Source: Aphelocoma coerulescens (lineage: Eukaryota; Chordata; Aves; Passeriformes; Corvidae). Taken from it: a stretch of 64,000 bases of DNA. The DNA is taken from NCBI RefSeq assembly GCF_041296385.1, contig NC_091017.1:77987055-78051054 (forward strand), given 5' to 3'. Both the position numbers and the translations under genes were made by a program. Positions within the stretch are counted from its first letter, which is position 1; each line of letters begins with the position of its first letter. This document shows positions 22,260 through 32,119 of the stretch, one piece after another. Below the pieces are notes generated by a model. That model was not told the origin of the DNA. It saw nothing but the letters and a program-made list of their open reading frames with translations, and did no database searches.

Positions 22260-25200
22260 CTCTGGAGCAAACCCTGTCCCGGTCTCTGTCCCCCTGGAGC
22301 AAACCCTGTCCCTGTCCTGCTGGAGCCAATCCTGTCCCTGTCCCCTTGGAGCAAACCCTGTCCCCCTGGAGCAAACCCTGTCCCTGTCCCCCTGGAGCCA
22401 ATCCTGTCCCTGTCCCCCTGGAGCCAATCCTGTCCCTGTCCCCTTGGAGCAAACCCTGTCCCTGTCCTTTGTCAGGGTCTGGAGTCCCCTCACCCACAGA
22501 GACCCCCCCCCCCCCCCAGGAAAAGAAAACCCCAACAACAACAAAATAACGGGATTTGGGGACACTGGGGACCCTGAGAGCGAGGAATTGTCACCTCCTC
22601 GGGACACCTGGGTGTGACCTCCCCCCCTCCCTCCCCCCCGCTGGAAAAGAGCCAGATCCGGGCTGGGGACACTGGGGACGAGGAGGGGACACGGTACCTT
22701 CCGGCAGGGAGGTGACGCTGGTGACGCGCAGGTTGGGGTTGGGGACAGGGAGGGGACAAACGTCCCTGCCCAGCCTCGGCACGGGGGGCAGCAGGAAGGT
22801 GATCTCGTACTTGTGTAGGATCTTCAGGAATCCCACCTGGAAAACCGGGATATGGGGGAGAGGGGGGGGGTGTGTGACACCACGGCTGGGTTGCCATTGT
22901 CACCCCCCTTGGGGACAAGGGACACTCGAGAGTCCCCAGGAAGGTGGGGACAGCACCTGGAGAGGAGGAATTTTATCCTAAATATTCCCACTGTTAAATC
23001 CCGGGGGGAATTTGTGCCCTAAAAAAATCGGGGAATAATAAATAGGAAATAATTTAGGGAATGATGGGAATAATTTAGGAAATAAATCAGGAAAAGATAA
23101 CAAAGCCGGTGATTTTGCACCAAAAAAACCGCAGGAAAAATAAGGAATTTTGGGACAAAATTCTGGGAATGATGACCCGGGGATGTCACGGGAGCAGGGA
23201 GAGGTTTTCCAGCCTTTCCTGGAAAAGGCAGGAGCGCGGCTTCCCATGGAATTTCTCCGCTGCCGTGATGAAAACCAGAGCCCTCCGGAGCTTTGGAAAA
23301 ATCCATTTTGGGAAGGGAGCGAGCTGGGATCCCGAGGGTGGAATTCCCAAAAAATCCCCCACGGGCTGGGACCATCCCAAAAAGCTGGAGAAGGATCCAG
23401 AGATCCTAAACCCAAAGGGGCTCCAGGAGAGCTGCAGAGGGACTGGGGCCAAGGCCTGGAGGGCCAGGAGGCAGGGAATGGCTTCCCAGTGGGAAAGGGG
23501 AGCTTGGGCTGGGATGTTGGGAAGGAATTGCTGGCTGGGAGGGTGGGGAGGGGCTGGGCTGGAATTGCCAGAGCAGCTGGGGCTGCCCCTGGAAGTGTCC
23601 GAGGAACCGGGATGAGCTCCAAGCTCTTTCCCCCCTCCCAAATTCTGGGATTTATCCCTTTAAAACCCCAGGAAAAAACCCCCCCAGGATCGCCTTTCCC
23701 CAGCCACATCCCAACGCCGCCAGTCCCTCCCTGTGCCCCCACGTCCCCGTGGGTGGCACTGCCACCCCCTCATCCCTACGGATCACGTGCCGGGCCTCCG
23801 GGTGAGAAAACAACAACAGCCGCCCCCGGCAGCGCCGGATTTGGGATTTGGGATGGAATTCCGGCCTCCCGCGCCCGCCACGAGGCTCTGACTCAGCGCT
23901 GGTGGCAGCTGCAGGTGCCACACGTTGGTGGCACTGCGGGTGGCTCCTCGTCCCCTCCGCTGGCATCGCCCCCGGAGCCGCTCGGAGCCGGCGGCACCCA
24001 CGGGAATGGGGCCGGGATAACCGGGAATGGCCACGGTGGCACCCAGCGTCCCCAAAACGGGGCAGAGGGGACGGTGCCACGCGTGCCCGGTGGCACCTCA
24101 AAGCCACCGGGACGCGGCGCTGGATTTGGGAGGACAAGCGGGACAATCCCGGTGATGCTGGGAGCACCTCTAGGGAAGGACACGGAATTCTGGGCTGGGA
24201 ACGCCTCAAAATCTGGGAATTTTCGGGAGTTGGCGGCCCCCGAGTCCCCAGGGGAGGGTGACACCCCCCTGCTGTCCCCTTGTCCCCCACCTTGACCAGG
24301 AAGTGGCCGTCCTTGTCCTGGGTCACCATCACGGCCGAGTCGTGCAGCTGCTCCTGGAAGTGGACGTGGCCGTGGGTCCCCTCCTGGGGGTGGCCCTGGG
24401 TCCCCTCCTGGGGGTGGCCCTGGGTCCCCCCGGGGGCGAAGCGCACTCCCGTCCCCTTGCCCTTGGCACCTGCAGGTGACAAAGCCCCCGGTCACAGCCG
24501 TGTCCCCAAGAGGGGTGGCCTCATGTTGGGGGAGCGTGGTGGCACCAGGAGGGGCTTCCTTGTCACCCTTGCCCTGTGTCACCTGGGACAGAGGTGACCT
24601 GTGGTGACAGCCAGGTCCTCTCCGAGCAGGGACCGGCCACCAGCCCACGTCCAGAGGGTCCCCAAGTGTCCCCAAGTGTCCCCAGGCTCGGCAGACTCCG
24701 CTTCCTCTTGGGATGCCCTCAGGACAAGTGACACGGGCTGGGGACACAGGGACACAGGGACATGGGGACACAGGTGGCCACAGGGACACAGGTGACCAGT
24801 GGCCACCTCCGAGCAGGGACTGGCCACCAGCCCACGTCCAGAGGGTCCCCAAGTGTCCCCAGGCTCAGCAGACTCTGCTCCCTCTTGTGATGCTCTCAGG
24901 ACAAGTGACACGGGCTGGGGACACAGGGACACAGGGACACGGGGACACAGGTGGCCACAGAGATACAGGTGACCAGTGGCCACCTCCGAGCAGGGACCGG
25001 TCACCAGCCCACGTCCAGAGGGTCCCCAACTGTCCCCAAGTGTCCCCAGGCTCGGCAGACTCCGCTTCCTCTTGGGATGCCCTCAGGACAAGTGACACGG
25101 GCTGAGCACACAGGGACACAGGGACACAGGGACACAGGGACACAGGGACACGGGGACATGGGGACATGGGGACACAGGTGGCCAGTGGCCACCTCCGAGC

Positions 25201-27308
25201 AGGGACGGGCCACCAGCCCACGTCCAGAGGGTCCCCAAGTGTCCCCAGGCTCGGCAGACTCTGCTCCCTCTTGTGATGCCCTCGGGACAAGTGACACGGG
25301 CTGGGGACACAGGGACACAGGGACACGGGGACACAGGTGGCCAGTGGCCACCTCTGAGCAGGGACCGGCCACCAGCCCACGTCCAGAGGGTCCCCAAGTG
25401 TCCCCAAGTGTCCCCAGGCTCGGCAGACTCTGCTTCCTCTTGTGATGCCCTCAGGACAAGTGACCCGGGCTGGGGACACAGGGACACAGGGACACGGGGA
25501 CACAGGTGGCCAGTGGCCACCTCTGAGCAGGGACTGGCCACCAGCCCACGTCCAGAGGGTCCCCAAGTGTCCCCAAGTGTCCCCAAGTGTCCCCAGGCTC
25601 GGCAGACTCCGCTCCCTCCTCGGCCCGAGCGGTGCCACGGGCAGGTGCCACGGCTGTGACAAGGCCAGCAGGACAAGGGCCACCAACTTGGGGACAGCGC
25701 TGTCCCCAGACAGGCCCGAATCCCGTGGGATTTTCCACGTGCGCCGCTTCCATGGAAAATCCGCCCCTTCCTCCTCCTCCTCCCCCTCCTCCTCCTCCTC
25801 CTCCTCCTCCTCCTCCCGCCGAGCCGCGGCCCCGCTCCCAGCTGGCAGCAGATTGTCACCGCCGCCAGCAGCAGATTGTCGCCTCCCTTGTCGCCTGAAG
25901 AAAAGGCTCTTTGTGCCCGCAGCGCCGGGAATCCCGGGATTTAATGAGCCGGGATTTAATGAGCCGGGAATTGACGAGCCGGGTTTAAGGTCCCGCCATT
26001 GTTCGGCCCCAAATCCCCTCCCGCACTCGGGGAGGGGGGGACGGGACACGCGGTGACACCGCGGGGACACGCGTGGGGACACGCGGGGGACCCTCCTGGG
26101 TGGCACCGCGGCGATCCCAAAGGATCTGCGCGGATCCCAAATCCCGATGCCAGCCCGGGAATCTCGATCGCAAACCCTGATAATCCTAAATGAGCTTTTG
26201 GTGGCACTTCGGTGGCAACTTGGGGACAGCGCGAGGGTGCCCTGGCCACCCCCTCCCGGGCACGGACCCTCTGGAAAAAGTGGGACTGGAGCAGGAGGAA
26301 AGTGGGAATTCTGCCCAAGGACAGGCAGGGAATCCGCTGGATCTGGGATTTATGGGATCAGGGAATTTGCTGGATCTGGGATTTATGGGATCAGGACCTG
26401 CTGGATCTGGGATTTATGGGAGCAGGGAATCCCTTGGATCTGGGATTTATGGGATCAGGGAATTTGCTGGATCTGGGATTTATGGGATCAGGACCTGCTG
26501 GATCTGGGATTTATGGGAGGAGGGAATCCCTTGGATCTGGGATTTATGGGATCAGGACCTGCTGGATCTGGGATTTATGGGAGGAGGGAATCCCTTGGAT
26601 CTGGGATTTATGGGATCAGGGAATTTGCTGGATCTGGGATTTATGGGATCAGGACCTGCTGGATCTGGGATTTATGGGAGGAGGGAATCCCTTGGATCTG
26701 GGATTTATGGGATCAGGACCTGCTGGATCTGGGATTTGTGGGAGCAGGGAATCCCTTGGATCTGGGATTTATGGGATCAGGGAATTTGCTGGATCTGGGA
26801 TTTATGGGAGCAGGGAATTCGCTGGATCTGGGAATCCCTTGGATCTGGAATTTATGGGATCAGGACCTGCTGGAGCCTCGGGGTCACCGTGTCCCCCCAA
26901 AGGGGGCTCAGGGTCCCCTCCAGGATGCCCCCAACCCTTCGTTCCCGGGAATGAGGCGGCTCCCGGGGCTTTCCCGGCCCCATTCCCGCCGGGATAGAGC
27001 CGCCCCCATCCCCACGGAAATTCCCGGAGCACAAAGGAGACGGAGCCCCACAAAGATTCCTCGGGATTTGTCTCACCCCGAAGCCCTTTTGGGGTCCCTC
27101 AAATCCCTGGAGAGGGGCAGAGGGACCCCAAAAGCTGAGCCAGGGACAGAAGTGACCCCAAAACCTCCGGGAAACTCCTCAAATCCCTGGATTCAGGCAG
27201 AGGGGACCCTAAAAGCTCCGGGAAATCCCCCAAATCCCTGGATCCGGGCAGGGCCGGGGGACAGGGAGGGGACACGGGGACTCACTCACCCTTGCCGGCC
27301 GTCGCCAT
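17774..27308 (-). CDS. ADISSP: ADISSP / C20orf27 (gene span, 5 coding exons)
   Basis: In transcript order the exons are 27308-27290, 24469-24291, 22836-22698, 18626-18510 and 17874-17774. All junctions are AG/GT with matching phases. They give 184 residues against 174 in human. The start MATAGKG is short and basic. The core contains HVHFQEQLHDSAVMVTQDKD, VGFLKILHKYEITF, RCEYTAHKEGVL, KVTVQARVMDRHHGTPMLLD and the C-terminus DSEQSDWHGFD, all nearly identical to human C20orf27, which has been reported as an adipose-secreted signalling protein. I see no classical signal peptide, so any secretion would be unconventional. The excess length comes from an in-frame duplicated octapeptide in exon 2. 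Introns 2-4 hold large arrays. The gene converges on HSPA12B with about 0.7 kb between the last HSPA12B-derived repeat and its stop. Confidence 0.95.
18510..18626 (-). CDS. ADISSP: ADISSP exon 4
   Basis: Encodes HSVRCEYTAHKEGVLREELL and then KVTVQARVM. Boundaries are CCCAG/GGC and ATGG/GTAAGG. The intron upstream of the acceptor starts almost at once with a CTGCCTGAGCC array. Confidence 0.94.
18640..19840 (-). repeat. ADISSP: CTGCCTGAGCCCTGCCTGTGC minisatellite, ADISSP intron 3
   Basis: About 1.2 kb of 15-21-base units, starting about 15 bases from the exon-4 acceptor. CAG-like acceptor words recur on the minus strand. Confidence 0.94.
19850..20410 (-). repeat. ADISSP: 20-base CCCTGCCCTCCCTGCTCCTT minisatellite, ADISSP intron 3
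   Basis: A regular 20-base period with CTCCTT/AACCTT variants; continues the previous array with a different unit. Confidence 0.93.
20540..20745. repeat. ADISSP: CCCGATCCCGGCC simple array
   Basis: Degenerate 6-12-base CCCGAT/CCCGGT units between two larger arrays; no coding content. Confidence 0.8.
21065..22475 (-). repeat. ADISSP: TGGAGCAAACCCTGTCCCTG minisatellite, ADISSP intron 3
   Basis: About 1.4 kb of 26-50-base units combining TGTCCCTGTCC with GGAGCAAACC or GGAGCCAATCC. It ends about 220 bases before exon 3. Confidence 0.93.
22698..22836 (-). CDS. ADISSP: ADISSP exon 3
   Basis: Encodes VGFLKILHKYEITFLLPPVP and RLGRDVCPLPVPNPNLRVTS, ending LPE plus a split glycine. Boundaries are TTCCAG/GTG and GAAG/GTACCG. 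Confidence 0.94.
23410..23610 (+). mobile_element. CR1 LINE fragment
   Basis: Nearly identical to 5960-6130 over its length, ending at CTGGAAGTGTCCGAGG. It lies in ADISSP intron 2, opposite to transcription. Confidence 0.78.
24291..24469 (-). CDS. ADISSP: ADISSP exon 2 with in-frame repeat
   Basis: Encodes residues 8-66, AKGKGTGVRFAPGG to KDGHFLVK. Two exact 24-base units (24405-24428 and 24381-24404) plus a diverged partial unit give a repeated GTQGHPQE before THGHVHF. Boundaries are CTGCAG/GTG and AAG/GTGGGG. Confidence 0.93.
24610..25625. repeat. ADISSP: Long-unit (about 180-240 bases) tandem repeat, ADISSP intron 1
   Basis: Five to six copies, each with CCACCAGCCCACGTCCAGAG, GGCTCGGCAGACTCCGCTTC, GGACAAGTGACACGGGCTGG and a variable run of GGGACACAGG. 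A satellite-like organisation. Confidence 0.92.
25762..25816. repeat. (TCC)n microsatellite
   Basis: Uninterrupted TCC triplets with one TCCCCC break in ADISSP intron 1. Confidence 0.92.
26325..26870. repeat. ADISSP: CTGGATCTGGGATTTATGGG minisatellite, ADISSP intron 1
   Basis: Units of 26-34 bases with alternating AGCAGGGAATCCCTTG and ATCAGGACCTG links. Confidence 0.93.
27290..27308 (-). CDS. ADISSP: ADISSP exon 1 (start codon)
   Basis: A 19-base coding segment reading MATAGK plus one base, ending AAGG/GTGAGT. Joining to 24469 creates a glycine codon and continues AKGKGTGVRF, as in the human N-terminus. Confidence 0.88.
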
Positions 27309-28303
27309 CTGTCCCCTCCGCCGTCCGGCGTTGTCGCTGTCCCCAAATTCAGCGGCCGGGGGGCATCGTCCGGGAATGCTGCGGGAATGGGGCGGGAATG
27401 GGGTGGGAATGGGATGGGAACGGGAAGGCGCCGATCCCCTCCTGTTCCCATCCCATTGCGGGGACAGTGGTGGCCCCGTGGTGGCCCCGAGGTGGCACCG
27501 AGGTGGCCGCGATCCTGGCGGGGAGGAGCCTGCGACAACGCCAGGGCCTGGAATGGGAATCGCCTCATCCCAAATCTCCGGGAAAAGAGGGAATTCGCAC
27601 CCCGCGCGTGCCTCGGTTTCCCCTTTTTCCTCCCCCCCCCCTCCCCTCCCAAAACCTCTCCCAGGTTCGGGAATCTTTTCCAGGCTGGAAGGAGCAGCTC
27701 AGATCCCAAATTTGGAGCTGTCCCCAAATCGCTTTTCCCGGGATAACGGCGCACGGGAATTCGGGATGTGACATCCCAAAAATCCCCGGGATGGAACTGT
27801 GAGGGTCAAACCTCCTCCTCCTCCTCCTTGGGATCGCCCCGTGCAAGGACGCGGGACCGGGAATGCCGGCAGGAATTGGGAAGCGGGAGCCCCATGGGAA
27901 AAAAAAACCCCAAAATTTTGGGAAAAACGGCACAAAACAAAGCCGAGCTGGAAGGAAGGAGGGGAGCCTCTCCCGGAGGGAAAATCCCGGGATTTGGGGG
28001 GCGTCTCAAGCCCCACTGGGCGGGGGGAGGGGGGGGCAGAGCTGTCAGCAAACCCCAGGATCGGGGTGACAGCGGGAGGGGACCCCAGGAGGCGACACCG
28101 GGCTCGGGTTTGTCGCCCCCTCCCCTTTCCCGAGCGCTCCCAGCCCCGTTTGACCTCCACCATCACCCGCGGCCCGCCAACCCCTCCTCGGGGGTCCCCC
28201 GGTCCCTCCGCGCCCCTCCCGATGTCCCCGATGTCCCCGATGTCCCCCGATGTCCCCCCGATGTCCCCCCGATGTCCCCCCGATGCCGCCATCCCCCGCT
28301 CAC

Positions 28304-28610
28304 CCCGCCGCTCCCGCTGCCCGCTTCCCGCTGCCGGGACACGCCCCCTCGGCTTCTATTGGCTGCTGCTCCCCCCACCTCGCTCTCCTATTGGTCGGCG
28401 CCCACGCCGGTCACGCCTCCAGGCCACGCCCCCGGCAGCGCTTCCCGGGCGTTACCAAGGGGCGGGACTGTTGCTAAGGGGCGGGGCTAATGGAGAGGCG
28501 GCCAATGGCAGCAGGGCGCGCGTGCCGCGGGGCGCCCCCTCGTGGGCGGCGAGGGGAGGCGCGGGGGGCGTTGCCATGGGAACGGGGAGGGGCGGGGAGG
28601 GGCGGGGGAG
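28304..28610 (-). promoter_or_regulatory. ADISSP: ADISSP CpG-island promoter with CCAAT boxes
   Basis: A CpG-rich unique block with ATTGG at about 28358 and 28393 and CCAAT at about 28502. A good minus-strand donor, GGCGGG/GTGAGC, sits at 28304/28303, suggesting a noncoding first exon from about 28350 to 28304 spliced toward the ATG exon at 27308. No coding sequence is seen between. Confidence 0.5.
28532..28545 (-). promoter_or_regulatory. CTCF-like motif
   Basis: Minus strand reads CCACGAGGGGGCGC, an excellent match to the CTCF core. It lies at the outer edge of the ADISSP promoter. Confidence 0.55.
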
Positions 28611-28619
28611 GGGCTGAGG

Positions 28620-28960
28620 CTCTCCTTGCCTGAATCCCTTCCCTGAATCCCTTCCCTAAATCTGTTCCCTAAATCCCTTCCCTGAATCCCTTCCCTGAAT
28701 CCCTTCCCTAAATCCCTTCCCTGAATCCCTTCCCTGAATCCCTTCCCTAAATCTGTTCCCTAAATCTGTTCCCTAAATCCCTTCCCTGAATCCCTTCCCT
28801 GAATCCCCTCCCTGAATCTATTCCCTTCCCTTCCCTGAATCCCTTCGCTGAATCCCTTCCCTAAATCCCTTCCCTAAATCCCTTCCCTGAATCCCCTCCC
28901 TGAATCCCTTCCCTGAATCCTTTCCCTGAATCCCTTCCCTGAATCCCTTCCCTTCCCATT
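28620..28960. repeat. AATCCCTTCCCTG minisatellite
   Basis: About 25 units of 13 bases with TAAATCTGTTCC variants, just outside the ADISSP CpG island. Confidence 0.92.
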
Positions 28961-29059
28961 TAATCCCATCCCATCTCAGCTCCATCCCATCCATCTCATC
29001 CCAAACCATCCCAATTCCTTCCCCTCCCATCCCCATGCATCCCATCTCCTTCCCATTCC

Positions 29060-29235
29060 CATGGATCCCATCCCATCCCATCCCATCCCATCCCATCCCA
29101 TCCCATCCCATCCCATCCCATCCCATCCCATCCCATCCCCATGGATCCCATCCCATTCCCATGGATCCCATCTCATACCCATTCCCATTCCCATTCCCAT
29201 TCCCATTCCCATTCCCATCCCATCCCACCCCATCC
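29060..29235. repeat. (CCCAT)n and (CCCATT)n microsatellites
   Basis: Pentamer then hexamer tracts. The following 29240-29880 is unique with no coding sequence recognised. Confidence 0.92.
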
Positions 29236-29879
29236 CATGGATCCCATCCCATTCCCTGGTGACTGCTCATCCTGGGAATGTCCAGCCCCATCCTTCCTGT
29301 CCCCATCCCGACCTCCGCGTCCCTTCCCACTGGGACAGGGGACAGGGAACAGGGACCGGCACCGGGACACGGCGAATGCCGACAATTCCCATCTGGAGAG
29401 CACCAGGATTGTCCCCCGGGAATGCCGGGGGGACAGGGGGGGTCAGGGGACACGTGAGGGACAGAGGGGACAGTGCCACCCCCGCGGGGCTGCTCCAGCT
29501 GCTGGAACGCTTAAAAACCTGGGATCCGCATTCCCAGGAAACCTGGGATCTGGACTCCAAGGGATCCCCAGAGCCCCAGCTGTGCCCTTGTCACGGTGAC
29601 ATCACACGGCTTGTCCCCAAGGGAGGCGACACCAGGGCCTGGCTTGTCCCCACCCCCATTCCCCCATTGGCCGGAAATTCCAGCTTTTCCCTAAAAAGCC
29701 GCTCTGGCACAGGGACGGTCCCCGGAGCCACCGCTGGCTGGGGGATGTCACCTGGGGGGGACACGGGGGGTGACAGCGTCACCTCCCGGCACCGGGCGCG
29801 GATTTGCTCGGGGATTACGAAAAACAATGGGATTTGGGAAGGGATTAAATCCCGGCGGCCACTGCGACCATTGCGGTGT

Positions 29880-31800
29880 CCCCAGGGTGTCCCCAGGGTG
29901 TCCCCAGGGTGTCCCCACACCGCCATCCTCTCCCTGCTGTCCCTCTCTGATGTCCCCACAGTGTCCCCACACTGCCATCCCCACTCTGATGTCCCCACAC
30001 TGATGTCCCCATGCTTGTCCCCCCTCCCACAGTGATGTCCCCACAGTGATGTCCCCACGCTGCTGTCCCCTCCCTGTCCCCACGCTGCTGTCCCCACACT
30101 GATGACCCCAAGTTCCTGTCCCCATGCTGATGTCCCCACTCTGATGTCCCCACCACGAAGTCCCCACACTGATGTCCCCCCCCCCGCCACCCCTTCAGGG
30201 ATGTCCCCATGCTGGTGTCCCCCCTCCCACACTGATGTCCCCACCCTGATTTCTCCCCTCTGATGTCCCCGCTGTGTCCCTGCCCTGACGTCCTCACACC
30301 CATGTCCCCTACAGTGTCCCCACTGTGTCCCCTCATTGCCATCTCCACACTGCTGTCCCCACCCTGATGTCCCCACAGTGTCCCCACACCGCTGTCCTCA
30401 CCCTGCTGTCCCCACCCCGATGTCCCCACAGTGTCCCCACCTTGATGTCCCTGCCCTGAGGTCCTCACACCCGTGTCCCCCACAGTGTCCCCACTGTATC
30501 CCCATGGTGCCATCCCCACAGTGTCCCCACAGGGATGTCCCCACAGTGTCCCCACACCGCTGTCCCCACCCTGACGTCCCCACAGTGTCCCCACCTTGAT
30601 GTCCCTGCCCTGACGTCCTCACACCCGTGTCCCCCACAGTGTCCCCACTGTGTCCCCTCATTGCCATCTCCACGCTGCTGTCCCCACCCCGATGTCCCCA
30701 CAGTGTCCCCACAGGGATGTCCCCATGCTGCTGTCCCCTTCCCTCATGTCCTCACGCCAGTGTCCCCACTGTATCCCCATGGTGCCATCCCCACAGTGTC
30801 CCCACCCTGATGTCCCCACAGTGTCCCCACCTTGATGTCCCTGCCCTGATGTCCTCACACCCGTGTCCCCCACAGTGTCCCCACTGTGTCCCCACGCTGC
30901 CATCTCCATGCTGCTGTCCCCACCCCGATGTCCCCACAGTGTCCCCACCTTCATATCCCTGCCCTGAGGTCCTCACACCCGTGTCCCCCACAGTGTCCCC
31001 ACTGTATCCCCATGGTGCCATCCCCACAGTGTCCCCACCCCGATGTCCCCACAGTGTCCCCACACCGCTGTCCTCACCCTGATGTCCCCACAGGGATGTC
31101 CCCACAGTGTCCCCACACCGCTGTCCTCACCCTGCTGTCCCCACCCCGATGTCCCCACAGTGTCCCCACACTGCTGTCCTCACCCTGATGTCCCCACCCC
31201 GATGTCCCCACAGTGTCCCCACCTTGATGTCCCTGCCCTGACGTCCTCACACCCGTGTCCCCCACAGTGTCCCCACTGTATCCCCACGCTGCCATCTCCA
31301 CACTGCTGTCCCCACCCCGATGTCCCCACAGTGCCCCACACCGCTGTCCTCACCCTGCTGTCCCCACCCCGATGTCCCCACAGTGTCCCCACAGGGATGT
31401 CCCCATGCTGCTGTCCCCTTCCCTCATGTCCTCACGCCAGTGTCCCCACTGTATCCCCATGGTGCCATCCCCACAGTGTCCCCACTGTATCCCCATGGTG
31501 CCATCCCCACAGTGTCCCCTCCCTGATGTCCCCACAGTGTCCCCACTGTATCCCCATGGTGCCATCCCCACAGTGTCCCCACAGAGATGTCCCCACAGTG
31601 TCCCCACCTTCATATCCCTGCCCTGACGTCCTCACACCCGTGTCCCCCACAGTGTCCCCACTCTGTCCCCTCATTGCCATCTCCACGCTGCTGTCCCCAC
31701 CCCACTGTCCCCACAAGGACGTCCCCGCGCTGCCGTCCCCACGGTGCCATCCCCGCCCTGCTGTCCCCACAGTGTCCCCACCCCTGTCCCCGCTGTCCCC
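29880..31800. repeat. TGTCCCCACAGTG minisatellite between SPEF1 and ADISSP
   Basis: About 1.9 kb of roughly 13-20-base units such as GATGTCCCCACAGTGTCCCC with longer blocks repeated. It ends near the SPEF1 poly(A) signal. Confidence 0.93.
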
Positions 31801-31835
31801 TCACTCCCGCTCTCACCCCGGCCAAGATCCAACAC

Positions 31836-31841
31836 TTTAAT
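31836..31841 (-). terminator. SPEF1: SPEF1 poly(A) signal candidate (ATTAAA)
   Basis: TTTAAT on the plus strand reads ATTAAA on the minus strand, about 170 bases after the SPEF1 stop, in a short unique stretch next to the start of an array. The spacing suits a short 3' UTR. Confidence 0.5.
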
Positions 31842-32011
31842 CCCAGAGCCGGAGCCGCGCCGGGAACTGCGCGAACTGGGAGCCACTGGGAGCCACTGGG
31901 AGCCACTGGGGGCCACTGGGGGCCACTGGGAGCCACTGGGGGCCACTGGGGCCGGCCCCGGGCCGCCACCGCGGTGTCACCCGGTGGTGGCAGCGGTGTG
32001 GCTGTCGCCTG

Positions 32012-32119
32012 TCAGCGCCGCTGGCCCTGGAGCTGCTGCAGCTGCCGGCTCAGGTCGTCGATGCGGACGTTCTTGAGGAGCAGGAGCTGCTCCAGCCGCC
32101 CCACCTTGGCCTGCAGGAT
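32012..32119 (-). CDS. SPEF1: SPEF1 exon 6 (C-terminus)
   Basis: Encodes ILQAKVGRLEQLLLLKNVRI and DDLSRQLQQLQGQRR, then TGA at 32014-32012. The leucine heptads match the human C-terminal coiled coil. Confidence 0.95.
   Translation of the reverse strand: MLQAKVGRLEQLLLLKNVRIDDLSRQLQQLQGQRR

Noticed and set aside
18370..22607. Very long minus-strand frames (751-951 codons) rich in GRAQ and DRD repeats
   Set aside because: They lie in ADISSP intron arrays and end inside real exons in the wrong frame; they reflect low stop density in GC-rich repeats.
29240..29880. A possible exon in the unique stretch between arrays
   Set aside because: The translated frames show no recognisable motif and no paired splice sites.
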